A stretch of 64,000 nucleotides of DNA from BACL27 sp947488385 (GCA_964203655.1 CAXNMJ010000005.1:62001-126000); one strand, 5' to 3'; counted from the first letter of the stretch, positions 50,520 through 60,357 are shown. Notes: generated from the sequence alone by a model not told the origin. Made by a program: numbers and translations.

Positions 50520-51358
50520 CGCCAATTATTGGCGACAATAATTAATATCGCCGCACCAAACGCAACCCGATACAAAACGTATGGCGTAAAACTTTTTGTG
50601 CGCACCAAACGAATCATCGACCACATCGCCAACCAGCCAGATAGCCCGGCGGCGATAATGCCCACGAGCATCGGCACGAGCAAACCCTCGGGTATTCCAT
50701 CTCTAACGAGTTGACCCAACTTGAAGATGACAGCGCCGCCGATTATCGGCACGCTCATCAAAAAAGAAAGTCTGGCGGCTGCGTCTCGCGAAAAGCCGCT
50801 TAGACGCGCCGCGGTAATCGTGATGCCCGAGCGCGATGTACCGGGGTTTAGCGCCAAAACTTGGGCCGCACCAATTATTAGTGCGTCGCGCAGTTTGAGT
50901 TGATCGGTGTCTTGCGAATTTTGCAACGCACTCGCCCGACGATCTGCCCAGACCAACAACAAACCAAAAGCGATCAAACTAATCGCAATCAAATTTGGTG
51001 TACCAAGTCGCTCGGTGATCGCATCTTCAAAAATTATGCCCACAACGCCTGCAGGTATCGCCGAGGCAACCAAAAACCAGGCTTGCCGACCCACAATTGA
51101 AGCCGGTTGGCGTCGATTAAAAATCACTTGAGTGCCTTGGCGAACATAAACAATCAACTCGCCACGAAGATAAACCAAAACAGCAACCAACGTGCCGAGG
51201 TGCAAGGCCGTATCAAATGCTTTTGCTGTGGCGACCGTGTCGTAGTCGTTCCAGCCGAACAACCACGGAACAATTTCTAAGTGTCCGCTTGAAGAAATTG
51301 GGAGAAACTCAGTTAATCCTTGAACTATGCCCAGCACGATCGCGTGCAAAATTGACAT
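50516..51358 (-). CDS. uppP: undecaprenyl-diphosphatase
   Basis: Recycles the undecaprenyl carrier for cell-wall synthesis. The 280-residue, roughly eight-span membrane protein has the two family motifs GLTEFLPISSSGHLEIVP (about 14-31) and LNPGTSRSGITITAARLSG, plus SFLMSVPIIGGA. It starts five bases after tldE, so it may be the last gene of a tldD-tldE-uppP operon. Confidence 0.94.
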   Translation of the reverse strand: MSILHAIVLGIVQGLTEFLPISSSGHLEIVPWLFGWNDYDTVATAKAFDTALHLGTLVAVLVYLRGELIVYVRQGTQVIFNRRQPASIVGRQAWFLVASAIPAGVVGIIFEDAITERLGTPNLIAISLIAFGLLLVWADRRASALQNSQDTDQLKLRDALIIGAAQVLALNPGTSRSGITITAARLSGFSRDAAARLSFLMSVPIIGGAVIFKLGQLVRDGIPEGLLVPMLVGIIAAGLSGWLAMWSMIRLVRTKSFTPYVLYRVAFGAAILIIVANNWR

Positions 51359-51363
51359 GCAGG

Positions 51364-52716
51364 TTATGAACCGCTCATCATCACGTCGCTAATCACCAAA
51401 GACAAACCAACTGCACGCATCGGCAACCAATCAATATCTTTTCCGAGGTCGACAATGTTCAACAACATTTTCTGCAACGTAGATGCAATCGTGAATTCAC
51501 GAATCGGTGCACCGAGCGTGCCGTTCGTAATTACGATGCCCGAAGCACCTGTCGAAAAATCGCCAGAGATCGTGTTCACACCGCTGTGCATGCCGGCAAC
51601 ATCTTGAATCAAAACACCATCGCTAATTGATGCAATCAATTCGGCTTGAGTTTTGGTGCCTGGCTGAACTTGCATCGCCAAACAGCCCACGCCAGGTCCG
51701 CCGGCAAAACCGCCACGCGTTGCATTGCCCGTGCTCTTTGTGTTCATGCGTCGAGCGCTGTAGCTCGAATGCACGAATTTTTTTAGTACGCCGTTTTCGA
51801 TCAATACATTTCGTCGGGCTGCCAAACCTTCACCGTCGATATCGGTTGCCGTGTAGGCCAGTGGATTCGTCGGGTCGTCGACAAGCGTGAATCGCGCATC
51901 TGCAACCTGCTCATTCAAGCGGTCGGCAAACAAACTGCGCCCCTTCGCTAAATTTTCGCCGTTTAGAGCGCTCGACAAGATGCTGACAAACTGCGACGTG
52001 ACATAAGGGTCTAAGACGATCGTTACTTTTTTGCTTGCAGGCTTAGTCGCACCCAGCAAACGCGTTGCACGGTCGGCGGCTTCACGTGCGGCTTTTTGTA
52101 AATCAAACTCTTTTGGCGAGTCGCCAACAGAAAAACCAAAACCAGTTTGCGCTTCATCGCCGTCATCTGCCAGCGTCGCAACCGAAACGTAACACGAGTT
52201 GCCACGACCGCTCTCGCGAATGCCCGTTGTGGTCGAAACTGCCGTCTCGCCCCAACCATCTTCATAGTTCGACTGTTCTGACCGCACGCGCGAGTCGGCT
52301 GCCAGAGTTAATTTCTCGAGTTCTTTGGTTATCTCAATTTTTTTATCGGTTGGATAACTAGCCAACTCTTCGTCCCAGAACTTTTGCGGTATCTGCTGCA
52401 CGCCATCTGGTTCGGCCAAACCCGCCCATTGGTCAACAGTGCCGAATTGAATGTTGTCGCGTGCCTCAGCCAAAACTTCAGCGATTGCTGACGGTTCAAG
52501 CGTGCCGGCGTACGCAAAGCCCGTGCGACCGTCTTTGATGATGCGAATTCCTACGCCTTCGCTTTGGGCTGAAACGAAATGTTCAAGTTCGCCCTCGTAT
52601 ACGCGCACCGAAGTTTCGCCACCACGCGAAACATACGCTTCAATTTGTTCGCCCGGCTTTGCTTGCTCGACTACCGAGTCAGCAAGTTTTTGTAAGTCTG
52701 GAACGCCTACGGTCAT
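51364..52716 (-). CDS. tldE: TldE/PmbA family metalloprotease-related protein
   Basis: The non-catalytic partner of TldD in heterodimeric peptidases that process modified peptides. The 450-residue protein has the PmbA/TldE fold: EAYVSRGGETSVRVYEGELE, SEGVGIRIIKDGRTGFAY, TIVLDPYVTSQFVSILSSAL, GATRGGF-like NATRGGFAGG and the C-terminal IDWLPMRAVGLSLVISDVMM. It lacks the HExxxH zinc motif, as expected. Its start overlaps the tldD stop by four bases. Confidence 0.9.
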   Translation of the reverse strand: MTVGVPDLQKLADSVVEQAKPGEQIEAYVSRGGETSVRVYEGELEHFVSAQSEGVGIRIIKDGRTGFAYAGTLEPSAIAEVLAEARDNIQFGTVDQWAGLAEPDGVQQIPQKFWDEELASYPTDKKIEITKELEKLTLAADSRVRSEQSNYEDGWGETAVSTTTGIRESGRGNSCYVSVATLADDGDEAQTGFGFSVGDSPKEFDLQKAAREAADRATRLLGATKPASKKVTIVLDPYVTSQFVSILSSALNGENLAKGRSLFADRLNEQVADARFTLVDDPTNPLAYTATDIDGEGLAARRNVLIENGVLKKFVHSSYSARRMNTKSTGNATRGGFAGGPGVGCLAMQVQPGTKTQAELIASISDGVLIQDVAGMHSGVNTISGDFSTGASGIVITNGTLGAPIREFTIASTLQKMLLNIVDLGKDIDWLPMRAVGLSLVISDVMMSGS

Positions 52717-54131
52717 GCTGCCGTGCCGCCGATTGTTAGCGAGCGAACACGAAGAGTTGGCTGACCATCACCAACTGGCACACCTTGACCGTCTTTGCCA
52801 CAGGTTCCAGGGTTGCCCATCGCGAAGTCGTTGCCCAGCAGATCAATGTCTTTCAAAACTTCTGGGCCGTTTCCAATCAAGTTGCCTTCGCGCAACGGCT
52901 CGGTGATTTCGCCGTTCTCAATTAAATATGCCTCGGTCATACCGAAAACAAAATCACCACTTGCAGTGTCAACTTGACCGCCACCGAGTTTGGCTACATA
53001 AACGCCCTGCTTGGTGTTGCGCACAATTTCATCAGGGTCTTCTTTGCCATTCAAAACAAAAGTGTTGGTCATTCGCACCATCGGCAAATGCTGATAGCTC
53101 TGACGACGACCGTTGCCGCTTTGCGCGCGACCTTCTTTTCGCGCACGCAGGTAGTCCCACATGTAGTCGGTGAGTACGCCGTCTTGAATAAGAGTGTTGC
53201 GTTGCGATGGGTGACCTTCGTCGTCGATGCCGATTGCGCCCCACTCGGCGGTCATCGTGCCGTCATCAACAAGAGTTACGAGCGACGACGCAACGAGCTC
53301 GCCCATCTTGCCGCGATAGACACTTGCACTCTTACCAACGAGATCTGCTTCAAGACCATGGCCGCATGCTTCGTGAAACAAAACTCCACCACTGCCACGC
53401 TTGATCACGACTGGCATCGCGCCAGATGGTGCAGGTCGAGCACTCAATTTTGTGACGGCTTGCTTAGCGGCACGAATCGCCAACTCTTCGACATCGTTTT
53501 CGTCGAACATCTCAAACCCAATTGTGTGACCAAGTGAGTCGTAGCCGGTTTGCATGCCGCCGTCACCGGTTGCAACAACACTGACTCGCAACAGCGTGCG
53601 CACTTGTTCGTCGGCGCTCAACACTCCGTTGCTGTTTGCCACCAAAATTCGACGGCGTGAGTCGCCGTAACCAGCAGAAACTTGCACAATTGATGCATTC
53701 ACTGCTCGCGCTGCTGCATCAACACGCTTAAGAAGTTCGACTTTGCGAGACTTCTCGACACCGTCAGGTGCAACTTTGACTGTGTTGACAGAGTGTCGCA
53801 ACACATCGCCGAGTTGCACTTTGTTCACGCCACCGCCGCCTTGTTTGGCCGCCATCGCCGCTGCCTGCGCAGCCGCAAGCAAGCCTCGCTCTGACAAATC
53901 TGAAGTGTGTGCAAAGCCGGTTGTTTCACCCGAAACAACACGAATGCCTGCACCGCGATCTCGCCCCGATGTAACTTGCTCAACTTTGCCGTCGTCCAGA
54001 CCGGCAGATGTCGAGCGTTTGTCCTCTACATATACCTCTGAAAACTCGGCTCCTGTGCTTCGCCCTGCGGCAAGAACACGCTCTAAAACATCGGGGGCTA
54101 CTAGTGGTTCTGCGCTTTGCGTCTTGGCCAT
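52713..54131 (-). CDS. tldD: TldD family zinc metalloprotease
   Basis: Catalytic subunit of the TldD/TldE protease. The zinc site HEACGHGLEADLV is central. Other family segments are RDRGAGIRVVSGETTGFAHT, GVYRGKMGE-like SASVYRGKMGE, and GNPGTCGKDGQGVPVGDGQP near the end, the third-ligand region. ATG 54131 is preferred over the GTG two codons earlier because a TAGGCT hexamer lies exactly six bases before it. No peptide-modification genes are near, so the substrate is unknown. Confidence 0.93.
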   Translation of the reverse strand: MAKTQSAEPLVAPDVLERVLAAGRSTGAEFSEVYVEDKRSTSAGLDDGKVEQVTSGRDRGAGIRVVSGETTGFAHTSDLSERGLLAAAQAAAMAAKQGGGGVNKVQLGDVLRHSVNTVKVAPDGVEKSRKVELLKRVDAAARAVNASIVQVSAGYGDSRRRILVANSNGVLSADEQVRTLLRVSVVATGDGGMQTGYDSLGHTIGFEMFDENDVEELAIRAAKQAVTKLSARPAPSGAMPVVIKRGSGGVLFHEACGHGLEADLVGKSASVYRGKMGELVASSLVTLVDDGTMTAEWGAIGIDDEGHPSQRNTLIQDGVLTDYMWDYLRARKEGRAQSGNGRRQSYQHLPMVRMTNTFVLNGKEDPDEIVRNTKQGVYVAKLGGGQVDTASGDFVFGMTEAYLIENGEITEPLREGNLIGNGPEVLKDIDLLGNDFAMGNPGTCGKDGQGVPVGDGQPTLRVRSLTIGGTAA

Positions 54132-54137
54132 TGACAC

Positions 54138-54143
54138 AGCCTA
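54138..54143 (-). promoter_or_regulatory. candidate -10 hexamer for leaderless tldD
   Basis: TAGGCT on the minus strand ends six bases before ATG 54131. Confidence 0.4.
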
Positions 54144-54178
54144 GGCGCAGCAAACTCTTCCCAACTTGTTGCGCGCCG

Positions 54179-54184
54179 TATACT
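54179..54184 (+). promoter_or_regulatory. candidate -10 hexamer for the PAP2 gene
   Basis: TATACT ends seven bases before GTG 54192. Confidence 0.45.
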
Positions 54185-54191
54185 CTATTTG

Positions 54192-55076
54192 TGGATATTG
54201 CGACATCAGACACGTCTCGAAGGCGAAGCCGGCGCCTGCATTTGCCAATCGACTTCGAACATCGAATGATCTGGTGGAAAGAAGTTTTGATTTTTGGCAG
54301 TCTTCTATTCGGTTTACACGATGATTCGCAATCAATTTGGTTCGACACTTGTAGAAGGTGTGTCGGTGCCAAACCACTGCATTTACGAATGCCATTCGCG
54401 TGATTCAGATTCGAACGATGGATCGGTCTGTATCACGAAGAAACTATTGCAAGATTGGGTCTTGCCACATCGTTTGGTTCATTAAGACGATGAATGTGTT
54501 ACTACGGCACGGCGCACTTTTTTGTCACACTCGGTGTTTTCATCGCGCTCTACAAACTTGCGTCCGTGCAGTTTTTGGTCAGTGGCGAAACACTCTCGCC
54601 GTCATGACGGCACTAGCGATCATCGGCTTCTCGCTGTTTCCGTTGATGCCACCACGATTGCTCGACGCACCTTGCCCCGACGAGGGCTTCGGTGCAGCAG
54701 TGCATCGAAAGCGAATATGCGAACACTTCAACGACGCTGAAAATTTTGGCTTCGTTGACACGATTCGAAGAATATGGCGGACCGTGGGCGTTTGATCAGC
54801 GGCACCAGGCAGCAAACATATCTAACCAATATGCAGCGATGCCTTCATTACATATTGGTTGGGCAACTTGGTGTGCGTTCGCGTCTGTGGCCGCTCGCGC
54901 AGCCGATTATGGATGCGCCTCGCACTGCTGATCTATCCGGCAGATCACCACATTCTGCATCATCGTTACGGGCAATCACTTTTGGATTGACGGCGTCGGC
55001 GGAATTCTCGTCATACGTTGTGGCATATTTCATTGGCACCGAAATCTGCATTACTGGAATCATCGGCGACTCGTAA
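54192..55076 (+). pseudogene. PAP2-superfamily membrane phosphatase, multiply frameshifted
   Basis: No single frame covers the region, but pieces in changing frames assemble into one protein: IDFEHRMIWWKEVLIFG, then VFYSVYTMIRNQFGST, ERWIGLYHEETIARLGLA, YYGTAHFFVTLGVFIALYK, MTALAIIGFSLFPLMPPRLL, NQYAAMPSLHIGWATWC and CIIVTGNHFWIDGVGG. The last two are the PSLH and GNHFWID phosphatase motifs of the PAP2_3 family (inositolphosphotransferase-like). At least six or seven single-base breaks are needed, mostly removal of one extra base (for example near 54299). The start of the adjacent dxs has the same trouble, which points to local sequence error. Confidence 0.75.
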
Positions 55077-55127
55077 CCAAACTCACTAAGAACCATCCCA
55101 GCGCAGGGGGCTAGCGTTAGAGGCGCT

Positions 55128-57113
55128 ATGGCGCTCTCAGACATTCGCCAACCGAGCGATCTCGCGAAGTCTGAGCTTACAAACAACTTGCTGAATTGTC
55201 GGGCGAAATTCGCGAGTTCATCGTCGAGTCGGTGGCAAAAAACAGCGGCCATCTCGGATCAAATCTCGGCGCCGTCGAGTTAACACTCGCGCTACACAGA
55301 ATTTTCGAGTCGCCACGCGACGCAATCTTGTGGGACACAGGCCATCAGTCGTACGTGCACAAAATCGTGACGGGTCGTCGCGGTGGTTTCAGCTAACTTG
55401 CGTCAAGCCGGCGGAATTTCTGGCTATCCGAGTCGTGAAGAAAGCATTCACGACTTCATCGAAAACAGTCACGCCTCGACCGTGCTCAGTTATGCCTACG
55501 GCATGGCCGTCGCACGCGATCAGGGTCAAAACCCCGATCGCCGACACATCGTTGCCGTCATCGGTGACGGTTCGCTCACTGGCGGCATGGCCTATGAGGC
55601 GCTCAACAATCTTGGTCACTCGAAGCGTCGCGTGATCATCGTGCTTAACGACAACGGTCGCTCATACGCACCGACGATTTCAAACGTCACTAGTCCGATC
55701 ACTGTGAGCACAGCGCCACATGCTCTCGACGAGACCGGCGAACTTGCGCGTCCGCAAGATCGACATGACAAAAAAACTTTCGCGTGCACTCACCGACATT
55801 CAGACTGAACCCTGTTTATGTGCGTCGTCAACGCAAACTCGAAAAGTTTTTATATGAGTTGCCAGTTGTTGGGCCACAAGCCGAGCGCGGTATCGAAGCT
55901 TTCAAAGCTGGCATTCGCGAATACTTACAGCCAACTGCATTTTTTGAAGCACTCGGTGTTCGCTACATCGGACCAATCGACGGTCACGATCAAGAAGCAT
56001 CTCGAACATGCGCTGCGGTCGGCTTCACAACGTGTCGAAGAAGGTCCGCTTGTCATTCACGTGATCACTCAAAAAGGTCGCGGTTACCCGCCAGCCGAAG
56101 ACGACGACGAAAAAAATCTTCACGATGCACCAGTGTTTGACCCAGTTACTGGTCCACCAAAATCTGTGCCGACTGGTTACACCCAAGCGTTCGCCGATTC
56201 AATCATCAAAATCGCCGAACAAGATTCACGAATCGTTGCAATCACCGCCGCGATGCCAGGGCCAACCGGGTTGTTGCCGTTTCAATCTCGATTTCCAGAA
56301 CGTTTCATCGATGTCGGTATCGCCGAGCAACATGCAGTCACGGCTGCGGCCGGCATGGCGATGGGCGGTCTGCGACCTGTAGTTGCTTTGTATTCGACTT
56401 TTTTAAATCGCGCGTGGGATCAACTTGTCTACGACGTTGCGCTTCACCGCCTGCCAGTTGTGTTTTGCCTTGACCGCGCCGGCATCACTGGAGACGACGG
56501 CCCGAGCCACAACGGAATCTTCGACATGGCGTTGCTTTCAAAAGTTCCGGGCATGCGATTGCTTGCGCCATCGAGTGCACAAGATCTAGCCAAGATGCTC
56601 GAAGATGCGATCGGCCTTGCTGAGACTGGCCCTGTGGCGATTCGTTACCCGAAGGGTTTGGCACGATCAGTTGGCGAGAACGAAATCGGCTCAGGTTTGT
56701 CGGCACGCAAGATTCATTCTTCGTCGGTTCCAAATGTTTGTGTGTTGGCAATCGGCAAACTTGTTGCGGCAGCCGAAACTGCGGTTGCAACACTCGCCGC
56801 GCGCGGAATTGAAATCACATTATGGGATGTTCGCAGTTGCGTGCCGGCAGATCCACTGATGATTCAAGACGCCGCCAAGCACTGCGTGGTCGTGACGCTT
56901 GAAGATGGCATTCGCGACGGTGGCATCGGCATGATGCTCGGCGATTTAGTGACCAATGCTCCCAACTCGGTGCATCCACGCGTTGAAGTTCTGGGATTGC
57001 CGACGAAATTTACGCCACAAGCTAAACCTGCGGCGATTTTGAAACAACTTGGTCTTGACGCCGACTCACTTGTTGAGACCTTGGCCGACTTGGCAACGGT
57101 CAAACCAAAATAA
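55128..57113 (+). CDS. dxs: 1-deoxy-D-xylulose-5-phosphate synthase, 5' half frameshifted
   Basis: DXS makes the first intermediate of the non-mevalonate pathway from pyruvate and glyceraldehyde-3-phosphate using thiamine diphosphate. Frames switch over 55128-56000: MALSDIRQPSDLAK, then GEIREFIVESVAKNSGHLGS with DTGHQSYVHKIVTGRR, then LRQAGGISGYPSREES with VIGDGSLTGGMAYEAL, then LYELPVVGPQAERGIEAF with GPIDGHD. From about 56000 the frame is intact to the end: GIAEQHAVTAAAGMAMGGL, DRAGITGDDGPSHNG, RYPKG. About five one-base corrections are needed, for example a surplus C near 55995. All catalytic segments are present, so the gene is probably functional in the organism. Confidence 0.88.
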
Positions 57114-57134
57114 CTTTGCAGTTTTGAGTTTGCC

Positions 57135-57932
57135 GTGAATCACAATCTGCCCGAGAATTCGGTGCTTGATGCCGAACTGCGGCTCGCGCTCAAAGTCGCC
57201 GACACAGCAGATTCAGTAAGCCTCGCTGGCTTTACCTCACGCGATTTCTCGGTGATGCGCAAAGCCGACAAAAGTGAAGTTACTGAAATTGATCGCGCAA
57301 CAGAAACTGCGATCACAAATATTTTGCGCACCGAAAGACCCGAGCACAGTGTTTATGGCGAAGAGCACGGCATCGTTGGGCCGAGCGAGGCGAAGTTTCA
57401 GTGGGTGATTGATCCGATCGATGGCACCAGCAATTTTGTGCGCGGCGTTCCAGTTTGGGCTTCACTGATCGCGCTCGTATATAACGACGTGCCGATTCTT
57501 GGTGTTGTTTCAGCACCAGCAATGCGAATGCGTTGGTGGGCGCATCTTGGCGGTGAGGCTTTTTATAACTCGACACCAATTCGTGTGAGCGCTATCGACA
57601 CAATGCGTCACGCGAGTTTGAGCATCACGCTCAACAAGCCGTGGCGTGATCTCGATACTGATTATTCATTAGAAAAACTGCAGCGTGATGTGTCGCGGGT
57701 GCGCGGCTACGGAGATTTCTGGCAACACATGTTGGTCGCCCAAGGTGCAGTTGACGTCGCGATCGATTCGATCGGTTTGGCACCATACGACATCGCTGCG
57801 CTAATGCCAATTGTGCAACAAGCAGGCGGCCGATGCACCGACAGACTCGGCACAGCAAACTGGCGCGCCAATTCTCTAGTTACGTCGAACTCGCTGTTGC
57901 ACGACGCAACCCTCGACTATTTGCCAAAATAG
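57135..57932 (+). CDS. hisN: histidinol-phosphatase of the inositol monophosphatase family
   Basis: A 265-residue metal-dependent phosphatase. Metal ligands lie in VYGEEHG and WVIDPIDGTSNFVRGVPVWA; the C-terminal metal-site region reads APYDIAALMPIVQQAGG, where family members have W-D-x-A-A. The GYGDFWQHMLVAQGAVDVA segment is characteristic of actinobacterial HisN, which dephosphorylates histidinol phosphate. Action on other sugar phosphates is possible. GTG start, 21 bases after dxs; convergent with coxG. Confidence 0.88.
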   Translation: MNHNLPENSVLDAELRLALKVADTADSVSLAGFTSRDFSVMRKADKSEVTEIDRATETAITNILRTERPEHSVYGEEHGIVGPSEAKFQWVIDPIDGTSNFVRGVPVWASLIALVYNDVPILGVVSAPAMRMRWWAHLGGEAFYNSTPIRVSAIDTMRHASLSITLNKPWRDLDTDYSLEKLQRDVSRVRGYGDFWQHMLVAQGAVDVAIDSIGLAPYDIAALMPIVQQAGGRCTDRLGTANWRANSLVTSNSLLHDATLDYLPK

Positions 57933-57950
57933 TTTTTAGCTGTGTGCGCT

Positions 57951-58562
57951 TTAGCGCGCGACGAGCCAGGCGATTGCTGCGGCGACGAGAATTAAAACAG
58001 GTGCGATTCGCTTGAGAACTGGCAACGCGAGCGACAAGCCAGTCGAGCCGAGCAAATTCAGCGGCTGCGCCTCGCCCGCAATCTCTCTGGGCGAATCAAT
58101 CACATTGTTAGCTTCTTGCGTCAACACAGTCGACTCGAGATTGACAACAAATTGCTTCAACAACTTGTCGCTCACATCAGCAAGTGCACCACGACCAAAC
58201 TGTGCAATCTTGCCCGTGATAGTCAAGTCGGTATTCACCGTGCAACGTGTTGTGCCAGCATCCACAACTTCAAGTTGTGCAGTGATGATCGCCGAGGCGT
58301 TGCCTTTGCCAGTTGAGTCGCGACCTTCGCCTTTTAAAACTGCACGGTGCGCGGTGTCATTGCGTTCTTGAAAGATCGCTTGACCGCCAAACTTGGCAAC
58401 AATCGGCCCGACCTTGACAGTCACATGACCCTTGTATACGTCACCTTCGATACTTGTCAGCGTCGCTCCCGGCAAGCACGGCGCAATTCGCGCCAAGTCA
58501 GTCAGCGTCGCCCAGGCAACATCAATTGGGGCTTTTACTTCGAACGAATTATTGATTTCCAT
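57951..58562 (-). CDS. CoxG-like SRPBCC-fold membrane-anchored protein
   Basis: A 203-residue protein. Residues 1-150 form the CoxG/SRPBCC domain: MEINNSFEVKAPIDVAWATL, LPGATLTSIEGDVYKGHVTVKVGPI, KGEGRDSTGKGNASAIITAQL. The C-terminus has a membrane helix (VLILVAAAIAWLVAR). CoxG in carboxydotrophs helps anchor CO dehydrogenase to the membrane. Here it is nearly 29 kb from the CoxLSM genes and alone on its strand. ATG follows AGGGGAG. It may serve the molybdenum hydroxylases at a distance. Confidence 0.86.
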   Translation of the reverse strand: MEINNSFEVKAPIDVAWATLTDLARIAPCLPGATLTSIEGDVYKGHVTVKVGPIVAKFGGQAIFQERNDTAHRAVLKGEGRDSTGKGNASAIITAQLEVVDAGTTRCTVNTDLTITGKIAQFGRGALADVSDKLLKQFVVNLESTVLTQEANNVIDSPREIAGEAQPLNLLGSTGLSLALPVLKRIAPVLILVAAAIAWLVAR

Positions 58563-58599
58563 GGCTGCTCCCCTTGATAAGTCATCCTACTTACGCATC

Positions 58600-58605
58600 T
58601 AGGCT
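58600..58605 (+). promoter_or_regulatory. candidate -10 hexamer for leaderless amidohydrolase gene
   Basis: TAGGCT ends six bases before ATG 58612. Confidence 0.4.
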
Positions 58606-58611
58606 TGGCTC

Positions 58612-60333
58612 ATGGCAACGACCGTGATTCGCGATGCTGCACTCGTCGACGGCACTGGTGCACCACAACGACCTGCCGACATCGTGATCAAAGATGGACG
58701 CATCACCGAGATAACTCCCGCGTTAAAAGCATCCACTGCCCATGCATCACACGTGATCAACGCCGACGCAATGCTCGTTGCACCAGGTTGGGTCGACGTG
58801 CACACGCATTACGACGCACAAGCAACATGGGATCCATGGTTGACGCCGAGCAGTTGGCACGGCGTAACAACTGCAGTTATGGGAAACTGCGGCGTGGGTT
58901 TTGCGCCCGCACTTCCTGAACGACACGAGTGGTTGATCGAATTAATGGAAGGTGTCGAAGATATTCCTGGTGCGGCGATGACCGAAGGCATCAAATGGGA
59001 GTGGGAGTCGTTTCCCGAATATCTCGATGCTCTCGCGAGAAAACCTCGAGTCTTAGATCTCGGCGCACAAATCGGCCACGGAGCTTTGCGCGCGTTTGTG
59101 ATGGGTGATCGAGGCGCCAACAATGAAGACGCAACGGCAAGTGACATCGAAAAAATGGCTGCACTAACTGAGCAGGCGTTGCGCGCTGGCGCACTTGGGT
59201 TTTCAACTTCGCGCACGTCTCTGCATAAAAGCAAGAGTGGCGAATTCGTGCCTGGTACGAGCGCGCAACCAGATGAGCTTTACGGCATTGCCGAAGCGAT
59301 TCGCCGAGCGGGTCACGGTATTTTTCAAATGGCTGCCGAACACTGGCGAGTGCCAGGTGATGAATGGGGTTGGATGCGCGAACTCACCCGACGCACCGGC
59401 GTGACGATGAGCATCAACTTAAATCAACCTGCCGATGACGCTGAGTTGTGGCGCGAGACTCTCGCACTAATTGAAGAGTCGGCGCGTCTCGGCGAGAAGA
59501 TCGAAGCACAAGTCGCAGGTCGCAGCATTGGCTTGATTATGTTCTTGCAAGGCACGATTCATCCGCTGATAATGCACAACGCATATCGCGAAGTCGCATC
59601 ATTGCCAATTGCGCAACGAGCAGCAGCGCTAAGCGAGCCACAACGCAAACAACGCCTGCTCGACGAAGTTCCAACACATAAATTTTTTCATCAATTCGTT
59701 GGCGAGAATTTTCACCAAATGTTTCCGATCACATCTGCAGCAATTGACTACGAGCCAACACGCGAACAGTCTGTGGCCGGGATCGCCGCAAAAACTGGCA
59801 AGAAGCCATTTGAAGTAATCATCGACCACCTGCTCTCAGACGGCGGCACAGGCATGATCTATCGACCGTTTTTAAATTATGCATACGGCGATTTGTCGAT
59901 GACCCACGAATTGTTGCAACACCCGAATACACGAAATGGTCTCAGCGATGCAGGCGCTCACTGCGGTGTGATCTGCGACGGTGGTATGCCGACATTTAAT
60001 TTGACTCACTGGGTGCGCGATCGTGAGCGTGGCCCGAAACTTGAACTTGAACACATGGTCAAACGTCAAACACGTGACACGGCTGACTTACATGGCTTGC
60101 GAGATCGCGGTGCGATCGTGCCGGGGTTGCGCGCCGACATCAACGTGATCGACTTCGATTCGCTTGGCTTTGACAATCCAAGAGTTGTTTTTGACTTGCC
60201 AGCCAAAGGTCGCCGACTGGTGCAAACTGCGCACGGCTACGTCGCCACGCTTGTAAATGGCGTGCAGACAGTCGACCACGACGAGTTCACGGGCGAATTA
60301 CCGGGCAAACTTTTGCGCGGCCCGCAAAACTAG
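58612..60333 (+). CDS. N-acyl-D-amino-acid deacylase-type amidohydrolase
   Basis: A 573-residue amidohydrolase of the D-aminoacylase branch. The N-terminal metal motif is PGWVDVHTHYDAQATWDPWL, followed by GVTTAVMGNCGVGFAPA, with the Cys typical of D-aminoacylases. Later come GALGFSTSRT, LSDAGAHCGVICDGGMP with the catalytic Asp, and a C-terminal composite-domain segment GAIVPGLRADINVIDFD. Such enzymes remove acyl groups from D-amino acids or act on related amides; the exact substrate is unknown. Divergent from coxG. Confidence 0.88.
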   Translation: MATTVIRDAALVDGTGAPQRPADIVIKDGRITEITPALKASTAHASHVINADAMLVAPGWVDVHTHYDAQATWDPWLTPSSWHGVTTAVMGNCGVGFAPALPERHEWLIELMEGVEDIPGAAMTEGIKWEWESFPEYLDALARKPRVLDLGAQIGHGALRAFVMGDRGANNEDATASDIEKMAALTEQALRAGALGFSTSRTSLHKSKSGEFVPGTSAQPDELYGIAEAIRRAGHGIFQMAAEHWRVPGDEWGWMRELTRRTGVTMSINLNQPADDAELWRETLALIEESARLGEKIEAQVAGRSIGLIMFLQGTIHPLIMHNAYREVASLPIAQRAAALSEPQRKQRLLDEVPTHKFFHQFVGENFHQMFPITSAAIDYEPTREQSVAGIAAKTGKKPFEVIIDHLLSDGGTGMIYRPFLNYAYGDLSMTHELLQHPNTRNGLSDAGAHCGVICDGGMPTFNLTHWVRDRERGPKLELEHMVKRQTRDTADLHGLRDRGAIVPGLRADINVIDFDSLGFDNPRVVFDLPAKGRRLVQTAHGYVATLVNGVQTVDHDEFTGELPGKLLRGPQN

Positions 60334-60357
60334 TCAAAGCGAGCAATTAGCATCTCG

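Noticed and set aside
54132..54137. GTG 54137 as the tldD start
   Set aside because: A -10-like TAGGCT sits exactly six bases before ATG 54131, the spacing seen at other leading genes; GTG 54137 would touch that hexamer.
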